Positions 19,953 through 28,020 of a stretch of DNA of 59,003 nucleotides are shown piece after piece. The notes below the pieces were generated by a model. It was not told the DNA's origin and did no database searches. It saw nothing but the letters and a program-made list of their open reading frames with translations. The first letter of the stretch is position 1. Each line of letters opens with the position of its first letter. Location: assembly GCF_004363555.1 (NCBI RefSeq), contig NZ_SNZJ01000011.1, positions 1 through 59,003 of the forward strand, read 5' to 3'. The stretch comes from Halomonas ventosae (GTDB taxonomy: Bacteria > Pseudomonadota > Gammaproteobacteria > Pseudomonadales > Halomonadaceae). Position numbers and translations under genes: made by a program.

Positions 19953-21314
19953 TCAGGCGACCTCGGGCGCCGGCACCAGCTCGCGGTCGCGGCTGATCCA
20001 GATCGCCAGCAGTACGGCCGGCAGCCCCAGCAGCGTCGAGATCAGGAAGAAGGTGGCATAGCCCTCGCCGCTGACCACCAGGCCGCCGAAGCCGCTGAGG
20101 AACTTGCCCGGCAGGGTCATCAGCGACGAGAAGAGGGCGTACTGGGTGGCCGTGTAGGCACGCGAGGTGAGGCTCGAGAGGAAGGCGATGAAGACGGCGC
20201 TGGCCAGACCATTGGCCAGGTTGTCGCCGATGATCGCCATCACCAGCATCGGCAGGCTCTGGCCGGCCAGCGCCAGGGCCGCGAACAGCAGGTTGGTCAG
20301 CGCCGCGGCCACCGCCCCCAGCACCAGGATCGGCCCGATGCCGTAGCGGGCCACCAGCAGCCCCCCCAGGATCCCGCCACCGATACTCATGGCGATGCCG
20401 AAGACGTTGGTGACATTGGCGATGGTGGCCAGCGTGAAGCCGAGGTCGATATAGAGCGGGTTGGCCATGGAGGCCATGGCCAGGTCGCTGATCCGGAACA
20501 CCGCCACGAACAGCAGCAGCCACAGCGCCTTGCGGCGGTGGCGGGTGAAGAAGTCGGTGAAGGGACAGACGATCGCCCCGGTCACCCAGGCGCCCAGCCG
20601 CCGCAGCGGCTTCGCCCGTCCGCGGGAGGCGCGCAGGAAGGCGCGCACCCGCGGCTCGTGGATCAGCTGGGTGGTCAGCGAGAGTCGCTCGGGTTCCGGA
20701 CGCAGCAGCACCGTGATCACGCCGATGCCCACCAGCGCCGCCATGGTCAGGTAGGCCGCCTCCCAGGAGGCCAGCGAGGCCACGTAGAGGGCGCCCGCCC
20801 CGGCCGCCAGCAACCCGCCGCGATAGCCGATGATGTAGGTCGAGGCCATGGCGGCCTGGACATCGTCCGGGGCGGACTCGATGCGGAAGGCATCGATGGC
20901 GATGTCCTGGGTCGCGCTGCCGAAGGCCACCAGCAGGGCGAAGGCGGCCACCAGGGGCAGGTGGCCCACCGGGTCGACCCCGGCCAGTCCCACCAGGCCG
21001 GCGGCGATCATGCCCTGGGCCAGCAGCATCCAGCCGCGGCGCTGGCCGAGGGTGCGGGTCAGCAGCGGCAGCGCCAGCCGGTCCACCACCGGGGCCCAGA
21101 AGAACTTGATCGAGTAGAGCATGCCGATCCAGGCGAAGAAGCCGATGGCCGCCACCTCGACCCCGCTGCTGCGCAGCCAGGCCGAGAGGGTCGAGAAGAC
21201 CAGCAGGAAGGGCAGGCCGGCGGAGAAGCCCAGGAACAGCATGGTGATGACCGGCGCACGCAGGTAGATGGCCAGGGCCTCGCGCCAGCTGCGTCGGGCG
21301 GTGGGGGACGGCAT
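19953..21314 (-). CDS. ampG: AmpG-type muropeptide permease (MFS)
   Basis: AmpG imports GlcNAc-anhydroMurNAc peptides released during wall turnover, feeding recycling and, in some species, ampC induction. The 453-residue polytopic protein has about 12-14 hydrophobic helices. Its opening resembles AmpG (YLRAPVITMLFLGFSAGLPFLLVFSTLSAWL, written here in two halves: YLRAPVITMLFLGFS then AGLPFLLVF), and LVAFGSATQDIAIDAFRIE and ASMANPLYIDLGFTL are further family signatures. I chose the ATG at 21314, which has AAGGAG upstream, over the GTG at 21326 that lies within that sequence. Confidence 0.88.
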   Translation of the reverse strand: MPSPTARRSWREALAIYLRAPVITMLFLGFSAGLPFLLVFSTLSAWLRSSGVEVAAIGFFAWIGMLYSIKFFWAPVVDRLALPLLTRTLGQRRGWMLLAQGMIAAGLVGLAGVDPVGHLPLVAAFALLVAFGSATQDIAIDAFRIESAPDDVQAAMASTYIIGYRGGLLAAGAGALYVASLASWEAAYLTMAALVGIGVITVLLRPEPERLSLTTQLIHEPRVRAFLRASRGRAKPLRRLGAWVTGAIVCPFTDFFTRHRRKALWLLLFVAVFRISDLAMASMANPLYIDLGFTLATIANVTNVFGIAMSIGGGILGGLLVARYGIGPILVLGAVAAALTNLLFAALALAGQSLPMLVMAIIGDNLANGLASAVFIAFLSSLTSRAYTATQYALFSSLMTLPGKFLSGFGGLVVSGEGYATFFLISTLLGLPAVLLAIWISRDRELVPAPEVA

Positions 21315-21485
21315 GTAGGGCAGCACTCCTTGCGTTGGACGCGACTGAGGCCACGCAGGCCTCGATCATCGGTGGTAAAATCCCGGGTCGGCAGCCGGGC
21401 CGGGCAGCGTCCGACCCATGTCATCCGTGCGATCTCCTCCCGGCGGGCACGCGGTGGGATTGTTGCAGAGCCCCGGCAGTGATAC

Positions 21486-21660
21486 TAGGAGCCTGTCGAA
21501 CTTAACGCTGATCTACTGCGAGATCCGGTCTTTCGGCCAATTTCATTCGATCTGATTCGTTAAATAGCGCGCTATTCGCCTCACCAGATCGATAAACTTG
21601 TCCCGAAATCCGGCTCTCTCGTGACGATCGGTCAAATCCGACAGGCCCCTTGCAGGAACC
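21486..21660. repeat. Palindromic element upstream of rfaH, possible IS or MITE remnant
   Basis: The 361-bp gap between ampG and rfaH carries no gene. Within it, TCGATCTG (21547-21554) pairs with CAGATCGA (21585-21592) around a perfect 14-bp palindrome AATAGCGCGCTATT at 21563-21576. The flanking DNA is less GC-rich than the surrounding genes, and the left end GGAGCCTGTCGAACTT resembles IS1182-like terminal sequence from memory. No transposase frame is present. The remnant identity is inference; the palindrome is seen. Confidence 0.4.
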
Positions 21661-21675
21661 CTTATCAGGAGCGAC

Positions 21676-22218
21676 ATGAGCGATTCCGAGATTCGCCAGG
21701 CCGAGGCCGATGATGCCGTGCCCCGCTGGTACGTGATCCAGTGCAAGGGCGGAGAGTCCTTCCGCGCGGCCGAGCACCTGGCCAACCAGGGCTACGAGAT
21801 CTTCCACCCCGTGCTCCAGGTCCAGAAGAAGCGCCGCGGCAAGCTCGAGTGGGTCAGCGAGCCGCTGTTCCCCTACTACCTGTTCATCCGGCTCGATCGC
21901 CTGGCCAGCAACTGGCGGCCCATCCGCTCGACCCGCGGCGTGCTGAAGATCGTCACCTTCGGCCTGGACATGCCGGTGCCGGTCAGCGACGAGCTGGTCG
22001 AGACGCTGCTCACCCACGGCAGCGGGGAGGAGGACGCGACCTCGAACGTCTACTTCCGCGCCGGCGAGGCGGTGGAGATCACCGAGGGTCCCTTCAAGGA
22101 CCTCCAGGCCGTGTTCGCCAGCCACAAGGGCGAGGAACGCGCCATCGTGCTGCTCAACATGCTGCACAAGCAGCAGCGCCTGGAGATGCCCGTCGGCCAG
22201 CTGCGTCGCCGCGACTAG
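21676..22218 (+). CDS. rfaH: Transcription/translation antiterminator RfaH
   Basis: RfaH is a NusG paralog recruited to ops sequences in leaders of long envelope or LPS operons, where it prevents pausing and Rho termination. The 180-residue protein has the NGN domain start PRWYVIQCKGGESFRAAEHL, the EIFHPVLQVQKKRRGK and PLFPYYLFIRL signatures, RSTRGVLKIVTFG, and a C-terminal KOW-like domain (FRAGEAVEITEGPFKDLQAVFA). It is slightly longer than E. coli RfaH (162). The ATG at 21676 follows CAGGAG. The upstream region carries a palindromic element that may affect its expression. Confidence 0.92.
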   Translation: MSDSEIRQAEADDAVPRWYVIQCKGGESFRAAEHLANQGYEIFHPVLQVQKKRRGKLEWVSEPLFPYYLFIRLDRLASNWRPIRSTRGVLKIVTFGLDMPVPVSDELVETLLTHGSGEEDATSNVYFRAGEAVEITEGPFKDLQAVFASHKGEERAIVLLNMLHKQQRLEMPVGQLRRRD

Positions 22219-22260
22219 GCAGTCGCCTCCTTCATACCGCCACTCGCCTCAGGAGACCCC

Positions 22261-22767
22261 ATGACCATCGCCCCGCAACGGGTCGTGACCCTGCACTATG
22301 TGCTCAGCGACCGGGACGGCAGTGTCCTCGATGACTCCCGTGCCCGCCGGCAGCCCCTCGAGTACCTTCATGGTCACGGCAACATCATGGCCGGCCTGGA
22401 GAACGCCCTGGCAGGCCAGGACGCCGGCGCCCAGCTCTCCGTCACCCTGATGCCGGCCGAGGCCTACGGCCTGCGCGACGAGGCGCTGGTGCGCGAGGTC
22501 GGCCGCCATGCCTTCCCGGTGGAAGAGGTCGCGCCGGGCATGCGCTTCCAGACCCCGGGTGACGACGGCCCCGAGATCGTCACCGTACTCGAGGTCCGCG
22601 ATGACGCCGTGGTCATCGACACCAACCACCCGCTGGCCGGGCAGGTCCTGCGCTACCGCCTCGAGGTGCTGGAGGTCCGCGACGCCACCCGTGCCGAACT
22701 CGCCAAGGGCCATCCGCTGCCCCCGGGTACCGATCCCGGCGAGGTCGAGGACAAGAAGATGCCGTGA
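22261..22767 (+). CDS. FKBP-type peptidyl-prolyl isomerase, SlyD-like
   Basis: Proline isomerase/chaperone of the SlyD/FkpB class. The 168-residue product has VTLHYVLSDRDGSVLDDSR at the start, the P-L-E-Y-L-H-G-H-G-N-I-M-A-G-L-E block at about residues 32-47, an inserted IF chaperone domain (about residues 70-125) and the closing TNHPLAGQVLRYRLEVLEVR of the split FKBP fold. Unlike E. coli SlyD, it has no long His/Cys metal-binding tail. The ATG at 22261 follows CAGGAG, 42 bp after rfaH. Confidence 0.88.
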   Translation: MTIAPQRVVTLHYVLSDRDGSVLDDSRARRQPLEYLHGHGNIMAGLENALAGQDAGAQLSVTLMPAEAYGLRDEALVREVGRHAFPVEEVAPGMRFQTPGDDGPEIVTVLEVRDDAVVIDTNHPLAGQVLRYRLEVLEVRDATRAELAKGHPLPPGTDPGEVEDKKMP

Positions 22768-22770
22768 AAA

Positions 22771-22834
22771 CTGACCTGGATCAACGGATTTCCCGCGACC
22801 CGGCGAGGGCGCGGAGAAACTTGATGCAGGTCAG
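22771..22834. promoter_or_regulatory. Two FNR/ANR-like boxes in inverted orientation
   Basis: CTGACctggATCAA at 22771-22784 is, on the other strand, TTGATccagGTCAG. TTGATgcagGTCAG at 22821-22834 is the same site in forward orientation with one changed base. Both fit the FNR/ANR consensus TTGAT-N4-ATCAA with one perfect half. The second is centred 32 bp before a TACAGT -10-like hexamer at 22857-22862, the spacing expected for a class II FNR-activated promoter. The pair could alternatively form a long-loop stem after the isomerase gene. Confidence 0.55.
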
Positions 22835-22895
22835 CTTTCTTCCCCACCTGACGGGCTACAGTTCACCCATCACATCGGGACGGGAGGACACCACC

Positions 22896-23012
22896 ATGTA
22901 TCTGGATGACGCCGTAATCTTCGGGCTCGTAACCGTCGCGATGATGGTCGCTTTCATGGGGGGCTGGGTCGCGTTCATCGTCCGCGACCACCATCGCAAG
23001 AACAAGCACTGA
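22896..23012 (+). CDS. ccoM: 38-residue single-helix membrane peptide, CcoM-like
   Basis: A tiny protein with one transmembrane helix (about residues 8-30) and a basic His/Lys tail (RDHHRKNKH). The pattern MYLDDAVIFGLVTVAMMVAF, followed by a glycine-rich turn and FIVRDHH, resembles from memory CcoM, the small extra subunit of Pseudomonas cbb3-type cytochrome oxidase; that identity is inferred. GGGAGG precedes the ATG. FNR/ANR-like boxes upstream fit microaerobic control of such a subunit, and a strong terminator follows. No other cbb3 genes are in the window. Confidence 0.6.
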   Translation: MYLDDAVIFGLVTVAMMVAFMGGWVAFIVRDHHRKNKH

Positions 23013-23040
23013 TCCAGCCGCTTCAAGAGTCGTCAGGGGA

Positions 23041-23089
23041 GGGGGGAGCTTTCCCCCCAGTAGCCGACCCGCTTGGGTCGGCTTTTTTT
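23041..23089 (+). terminator. Tandem hairpins with T-run after the CcoM-like gene
   Basis: A first hairpin (GGGGGGA/TTTCCCCCC, 23041-23058) is followed by a classic intrinsic terminator: GCCGACCC (23063-23070), four-base loop, GGGTCGGC (23075-23082) and seven Ts to 23089. Confidence 0.92.
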
Positions 23090-23212
23090 CGTCTGCATTG
23101 TGCACCTTCCGTGAAAGAAGGCGGGAACGACGCTCGAGGAAGGGGCTGAGGCTGGAGGCGAGGGGGGTGTCATGCCTATCATGAACGGTGTTCGATAACT
23201 GGAGGACCCGTC

Positions 23213-23527
23213 ATGAACGATTCCCTGTCAGACGCGACACGCCGCCGCAGGCGTCGTCTGCTCGCCACCCTGGGCGCAGGCCTCGCCGGGGCCTATGTGG
23301 CCCCGACCCTGTTCAGCCTGGGCCAGGCCCAGGCCGGGTCACGCCCGAGTTATTCGCGTCCGAGCCATTCCCGCCCGAGCTATTCCCGGCCCAGTGGCAG
23401 GGAACGCCACCCATATCGTGACTACCACAGCCGTCGTGACCGCTACCCCCATCGTGATGACCGTCGTCACGACGCGCATCGTGACGGCATTCGGCTGGTC
23501 ATCTCCCTGCGGCCCAGTCGCTGGTGA
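23213..23527 (+). CDS. Tat-signal small basic protein with RPSYS repeats; candidate modification substrate
   Basis: I do not recognise a family. The 104-residue product starts with a polar segment, six consecutive arginines at about residues 10-15, a hydrophobic core (LLATLGAGLAGAYVAP) and an AQA cleavage site near residue 41, consistent with a Tat export signal. The mature part opens with tandem pentads R-P-S-[Y/H]-S (about residues 43-61), then a tract rich in Arg, Asp, His and Tyr, and ends ISLRPSRW. GGAGG precedes the ATG. Its stop overlaps the start of the HprK/PqqD gene (TGATG), so the two are coupled and the protein is a plausible substrate. Confidence 0.65.
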   Translation: MNDSLSDATRRRRRRLLATLGAGLAGAYVAPTLFSLGQAQAGSRPSYSRPSHSRPSYSRPSGRERHPYRDYHSRRDRYPHRDDRRHDAHRDGIRLVISLRPSRW

Positions 23528-24717
23528 TGCCGGGTCTGTCGTGGGACCTCTGCCTGCCAGGCCTCGGCCGAGCGCTGCGGCTGACGGGGTGTCCGGACGT
23601 GCAGGAGGCCCTGACGTCGGCCATGCCGGGCTGGCCAGTCACGGCCGTGGATGCCACCGGGCCCGCCCCTTCGCTCCGCCTGTGTCACGATGAGGCGGGG
23701 TATCGCCAGCACTCGCCGGTCCTCGACGAGGCACTGTTCCTGTCGACCTCCGTCTCTGCGGCAAGCAGCCTGGTCGCCGACCTGGTCGAGGGCTTCTTCT
23801 CCCGCCACCGGCAGCTCGTCGGCCTGCACTGCGGTGCGGTGGAGATTGCCGGGCAATTGGTGTTGTTCCCCGAGTCTCATCGGGCCGGCAAGAGCACCCT
23901 GACCGCGGCGCTGGCGGCTGCCGGCCAGCGGGTCTTCGGCGATGACGTCCTGGCCCTCACCCCGGCGGGTGAGGGGATGGCGCTGGGCATCGCGCCTCGC
24001 CTGCGCCTGCCGTTGCCGGCAAGCCTGGCCCCCGAACTGCATGCCTTTGCCGCGCGACATGCCGGGCCGGAGGATGACCGCTATCGCTTCCTGGCCCTGC
24101 CCGACGGGCAACTGGCGCGCCACGGCGAGTGCCTCCCCCTGGGGGCACTGGTGCTGCTGGAACGTGACGACGCCGTGCGTGAGCCTGAGCTGATTGACCT
24201 GGCGCCGGGCGAGGGACTGCTGCAGCTGCTGTGTCAGAACTTTGCCCATGACCGGCCCAGCGAGGCGCTGATGGCGCGCTTCCTGCCGCTGATGGAGTCG
24301 CTGCCCTGCCGGTTGCTGCGCTATGGGGAGCCGCTGGCGGCGGCGCGCCGGCTGCTGGCCGAGTCGCAGGTGTCCGGCGGGGGGCCGGCAGCATCCCTGA
24401 CAGTCCATCGGGCCGTGAGCCGAGGGGTGTCGCCGCCGGTGGCGGCCGGCCTCCCCTGGCGGGCGAGCGCCTCGGTGCATGACTATCCCCTGGACGACGA
24501 GCTCTTCCTGATCCAGCTGCCGGACGGGGCCATCCACCGGCTGAACGCCACCGGACGGCTGGTCTGGGGCCTGCTCTGCGAGGAGGCGATGTCGGCGGAG
24601 GAGCTGGCCGGCCTGCTGGCCGAGCACTACACCATGGCGTCCCGTGAGACGATCGAGAAGGACCTTCGGGCCCTGCTGGGAGAGATGGCCGAGGCCGAGC
24701 TGGTCGCCCCGGCCTGA
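23527..24717 (+). CDS. HprK-like kinase fused to C-terminal PqqD-like domain
   Basis: A 396-residue protein (397 if the GTG at 23524 is used). Residues about 75-300 resemble HPr kinase-like P-loop proteins: HCGAVEIAGQLVLFPESHRAGKSTLTAAL is the phosphate-binding loop region (key residues RAGKST), FGDDVLAL is a Walker-B-like acidic strand, and LPLGALVLLER follows. The first glycine of the canonical P-loop is replaced. Residues about 325-396 resemble a PqqD/RiPP recognition winged helix (IHRLNATGRLVWGLL, then a helical LLAEHY...IEKDLRALLGEM). PqqD domains bind leader peptides; HprK homologs phosphorylate Ser in lasso peptides such as paeninodin. The exact reaction here is unknown. Confidence 0.75.
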   Translation: MPGLSWDLCLPGLGRALRLTGCPDVQEALTSAMPGWPVTAVDATGPAPSLRLCHDEAGYRQHSPVLDEALFLSTSVSAASSLVADLVEGFFSRHRQLVGLHCGAVEIAGQLVLFPESHRAGKSTLTAALAAAGQRVFGDDVLALTPAGEGMALGIAPRLRLPLPASLAPELHAFAARHAGPEDDRYRFLALPDGQLARHGECLPLGALVLLERDDAVREPELIDLAPGEGLLQLLCQNFAHDRPSEALMARFLPLMESLPCRLLRYGEPLAAARRLLAESQVSGGGPAASLTVHRAVSRGVSPPVAAGLPWRASASVHDYPLDDELFLIQLPDGAIHRLNATGRLVWGLLCEEAMSAEELAGLLAEHYTMASRETIEKDLRALLGEMAEAELVAPA

Positions 24718-24719
24718 GC

Positions 24720-25463
24720 TCAGCGCTCGGCGGTGGTGCGCAGCGGGGCGGGACTCGCCGGCGACCAGTGGCGGGCCAGGGCCCGCATCACCCGCTCCGG
24801 GTACCAGGTCTTGCCCAGGCTGCCATTGTAGCGGGCCAGCGCCCGGGTCAGGTCACCGTCCTCCACGGCCAGGTAGTGGGCGAGGATCGTGCAGCCATAG
24901 CGCAGGTTGCGCCGTGGGTCCTTGAGGTCGTCGGCAGGCAGGCCCAGCTCGCGGATCCAGAACGGCATGATCTGCATCAGGCCCACGGCGCCTGCCGAGG
25001 AGACGGCCTCGGCCTGGAAGGCGCTCTCCACCTGGATCACCGCCAGCACCAGCTCTGGTGCCAGGCCGGCCAGCCGTGCCTCATGGTGAATGCGTCCCAG
25101 CAGGTCGCGACGCCGTGCCGGGTCCGGCAGGTAGCGGGCGAGGCGCGGCTCCATGTCGTTGAGCCACTGGCGGGCGGCCCAGATCTCGGCGGGCGCAACG
25201 GGGGCTCCGCGGATGCTGTCGAGGGTGCCGCGCAGGCTGGCGGGGGCCTCCGGCAGGGCCCGCACGACGGGTGCAGGCGTCTCGGGCGCGAGCGAGGCGG
25301 GCAGGGCGGCGATGAAGTCCCCGTCACCCTGGGCCAGCGCGGTGGTGGTGAAGAGGGAGCAGGCCGCCGCCAGGGCGGCGGCCCGGCCGCCCTCAGCGAG
25401 CGACCTTCTCGCCCAGGAAGTCGAGGATCTTCTCGGCCGGTACCATGGTTGCGTCACTGTCAC
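24720..25463 (-). CDS. Lytic transglycosylase (SLT domain), exported
   Basis: Cleaves peptidoglycan glycan strands to 1,6-anhydro products. The 247-residue protein has an unusually long polar n-region before a hydrophobic signal ([15 protein letters not shown], cleavage near residue 44), a linker, and an SLT domain with the catalytic Glu in [26 protein letters not shown] and the helix ending in [17 protein letters not shown]. No ATG exists in frame before the domain. The best start is GTG at 25463, which overlaps the proS 3' end by 71 bases, so the two may be cotranscribed. AmpG elsewhere in the window would import the products. Confidence 0.85.
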   Translation of the reverse strand: MTVTQPWYRPRRSSTSWARRSLAEGGRAAALAAACSLFTTTALAQGDGDFIAALPASLAPETPAPVVRALPEAPASLRGTLDSIRGAPVAPAEIWAARQWLNDMEPRLARYLPDPARRRDLLGRIHHEARLAGLAPELVLAVIQVESAFQAEAVSSAGAVGLMQIMPFWIRELGLPADDLKDPRRNLRYGCTILAHYLAVEDGDLTRALARYNGSLGKTWYPERVMRALARHWSPASPAPLRTTAER

Positions 25464-27114
25464 GGCGTCCCTTGTACTCCAGTTCCCCCTTGTCCAGGCC
25501 GCGGTCGCCGACCACCAGGCGGTGGGGAATGCCCATCAGCTCGTGGTCGGCGAACCGCACGCCGGGGCGCAGGTCGCGGTCATCCAGCAGCACCTCGAAG
25601 CCGGCGGCGGTGAGGGCCTGATAGAGCCGCTCGGACTCCTCGCGCACCCGCTGCGACTTGTGGGCGTTCATCGGTACCATCGCGATCTGGAAGGGGGCGA
25701 TGGCATCCGGCCAGATGATGCCGGCGTCGTCGTGGTTCTGCTCGATGGCGGCGGCCACCACGCGCGTCACCCCGATACCATAGCAGCCCATCCAGGGATG
25801 CACGGCACGACCTTCGTCGCCGAGCACGGTGGCGTTCATCGCCTCGCTGTACTTGCGTCCCAGCTGGAAGACGTGGCCCACCTCGATGCCGCGCTTGATG
25901 GAAAGCGTGCCCTTGCCGTCCGGCGAGGGGTCGCCCTCGACCACGTTGCGGATGTCATAGGCCGGGGGCAGCGCCACGTCGCGCTCCCAGTTGATCCCGA
26001 AGTAGTGCTTGCCGTCGACGTTGGCGCCGGCGCCGAAGTCGCTCATCAGGGCGACCGAGCGGTCGATGATGATCGGCATGTCCAGGTTCACCGGGCCGAG
26101 CGAACCGGGGCCGGCACCCACCGCGGCGCGGATCTCCTCTTCGCTGGCCATGGTCAGCGGGGTAGCCACCTCGGGGAGGTTCTCGGCCTTGACCTCGTTG
26201 AGCTCGTGGTCACCGCGCACCAGCAGGGCGATCAGGCCGCCCTCGGCGGCGTGGACCATCAGCGTCTTGAGGGTCTTCTCGATGGGCAGGCCATGCTGCT
26301 CCACCAGGGCGGCGATGGTGCGGGCATTCGGAGTGTCGACCAGCCGCAGCGCCTCGCCGGGGGCCGGGCGCTGGAGGTCGCTGCCCAGCGGCGCGGGCAG
26401 CGCATCGGCCTTCTCCATGTTGGCGGCGTAGTCGGACTCGGTGGAGAAGACGATATCGTCCTCGCCGGAGTCGGCCAGCACGTGGAACTCGTGGGAGCCG
26501 GTGCCGCCGATGGCGCCGTTGTCGGCGATCACCGGGCGGAAGTCCAGGCCCAGGCGGGTGAAGATGCGCACATAGGCGTCATACATCACCTGGTAGGTCT
26601 CCATCAGCGAGGCCTCGTCCACATGGAAGGAGTAGGCGTCCTTCATGATGAACTCGCGGGAGCGCATCACCCCGAAGCGCGGCCGGATCTCGTCGCGGAA
26701 CTTGGTCTGGATCTGGTAGAAGTTGGCCGGCAGCTGCTTGTAGCTGGCGATCTCCTTTCGCACCAGGTCGGTGATCACCTCCTCGTGGGTGGGGCCGACG
26801 CAGTAGTCGCGCTCGTGACGGTCCTTGAGGCGCAGCAGCTCCGGGCCATACTGCTCCCAGCGGCCCGACTCCTGCCACAGCTCGGCGGGTTGCACCGCCG
26901 GCATCAGCACCTCCTGGGCGCCGGCGCGATCCATCTCCTCGCGCACGATGCGCTCCACCTTGCGCAGGGTCTTGAGGCCCAGCGGCAGCCAGGTGTAGAG
27001 ACCGGAGGTGAGGCGGCGGATCATTCCCGAACGCAGCATCAGCTGATGGCTGACGACCTCGGCGTCGGCAGGGGTTTCCTTCAGGGTGGCGATCAACAGT
27101 TGGCTAGCGCGCAT
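25393..27114 (-). CDS. proS: Prolyl-tRNA synthetase
   Basis: Class II aminoacyl-tRNA synthetase charging tRNA-Pro. The 573-residue bacterial-type enzyme has the class II motif 1 region near the N-terminus ([19 protein letters not shown]), motif 2 ([25 protein letters not shown], key residues R-x-x-R-P-R-F-G and MKDAYSF) and a central editing INS domain (about residues 225-400, including [11 protein letters not shown] and KTLMVHA). Motif 3 is [11 protein letters not shown], followed by the anticodon-binding domain. I chose the ATG at 27114. The downstream lytic transglycosylase gene overlaps its end. Confidence 0.96.
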   Translation of the reverse strand: MRASQLLIATLKETPADAEVVSHQLMLRSGMIRRLTSGLYTWLPLGLKTLRKVERIVREEMDRAGAQEVLMPAVQPAELWQESGRWEQYGPELLRLKDRHERDYCVGPTHEEVITDLVRKEIASYKQLPANFYQIQTKFRDEIRPRFGVMRSREFIMKDAYSFHVDEASLMETYQVMYDAYVRIFTRLGLDFRPVIADNGAIGGTGSHEFHVLADSGEDDIVFSTESDYAANMEKADALPAPLGSDLQRPAPGEALRLVDTPNARTIAALVEQHGLPIEKTLKTLMVHAAEGGLIALLVRGDHELNEVKAENLPEVATPLTMASEEEIRAAVGAGPGSLGPVNLDMPIIIDRSVALMSDFGAGANVDGKHYFGINWERDVALPPAYDIRNVVEGDPSPDGKGTLSIKRGIEVGHVFQLGRKYSEAMNATVLGDEGRAVHPWMGCYGIGVTRVVAAAIEQNHDDAGIIWPDAIAPFQIAMVPMNAHKSQRVREESERLYQALTAAGFEVLLDDRDLRPGVRFADHELMGIPHRLVVGDRGLDKGELEYKGRRDSDATMVPAEKILDFLGEKVAR

Positions 27115-27264
27115 GGGTCCGGCGGTTCCTCGAGCGTGTTCGTGCGGGTGACGGAAGCGGGGCCGCAAAGGGCGGCGGCAATGACCGAGCATTGTACGGC
27201 CCGCCGTCCGGGGCGGCAAAAGCTTGTGTCTTCCCGGTTCGGCGGGCCGGGGCCGTCGGCCCGG

Positions 27265-28020
27265 TCAGCCCTCGAGCAGCAGCAGGCGCACCAGCATGCC
27301 CAGCACAAGGGTGGTGGAGACGCTGAGCAGGGTGCCGAGCAGCACGTACTCGGTGAGCTTGCGGTCGCGGGAGTCGCGTAGGTCGCCGAAGCGCAGCACC
27401 GACTTCGCGGCGAGCAGGAAGCCGACCGCGGTGAGCTGGTCCAGCAGCACCAGGGTCAGCACCAGCAGCCGTTCCAGCACGCCGATGCGCGCCCCGGCGC
27501 TGGCCAGGGTACCGGTCTCCTCGAGCTGCTCGCTCCAGCGCTGCATGACCAGGGCGATGGCGATCGAGAGCGGTCGCGTGACCAGCAGGTAGGCGGCCGC
27601 CATCCCCAGCACCGTCGGCGAGGTGAGCCAGGCGGCGAGCTCGCGCAGCGGGGCCAGGCTGGCGAGCCAGGCCAGCCAGAGCCCCAGCAGCACCAGCAGA
27701 TGGGCGGCCTGGTCGAGCAGGAACCAGCGCACTTCGCCGGCCGGCAACCGGGCCTTGGCCAGGTCGATCAACCAGTGGCTGGCGGCCACCGTCAGGGCGC
27801 CGAGCAGCACCCCGGCCAGGCCCCGGGGCATGGCCGCACTCGCCACCAGCAGCACGCCCCCGGCGAGCAGGCCGTGCAGGCCGGCATGCTGGAGCAGGTG
27901 CTTCGAGCGGTGGCGCAGCCGGTAGCGCTCCTCCACCCAGGGCCGGGGCTGCAGCAGGAAGTCGCCGACCAGGTGGGCCAGTACCAGGCCCATGAGCAGC
28001 GACAGGGCATCGGCGCTCAT
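27265..28020 (-). CDS. DUF3307 membrane protein paired with SatD
   Basis: A 251-residue integral membrane protein with about six to seven hydrophobic helices. The start LLMGLVLAHLVGDFLLQP and the following HRSKHLLQHAGLHGLLAG are the DUF3307 signature, with a conserved acid in the first helix and histidines in the first loop. ASHWLIDLAK is another family block. Its function is unknown. It overlaps the satD stop by four bases (ATGA), so translation is coupled. SatD and DUF3307 are recurrent neighbours in diverse bacteria, which suggests a functional unit. Confidence 0.8.
   Translation of the reverse strand: MSADALSLLMGLVLAHLVGDFLLQPRPWVEERYRLRHRSKHLLQHAGLHGLLAGGVLLVASAAMPRGLAGVLLGALTVAASHWLIDLAKARLPAGEVRWFLLDQAAHLLVLLGLWLAWLASLAPLRELAAWLTSPTVLGMAAAYLLVTRPLSIAIALVMQRWSEQLEETGTLASAGARIGVLERLLVLTLVLLDQLTAVGFLLAAKSVLRFGDLRDSRDRKLTEYVLLGTLLSVSTTLVLGMLVRLLLLEG

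Noticed and set aside
19914..21482. Large plus-strand frame antisense to ampG
   Set aside because: Gln/His/Gly-rich composition typical of shadow frames; ampG carries the recognisable motifs.
23157..23212. Possible start of the Tat protein at ATG 23180
   Set aside because: The ATG at 23213 has GGAGG at the right distance and begins the signal; the earlier one is out of frame with it.
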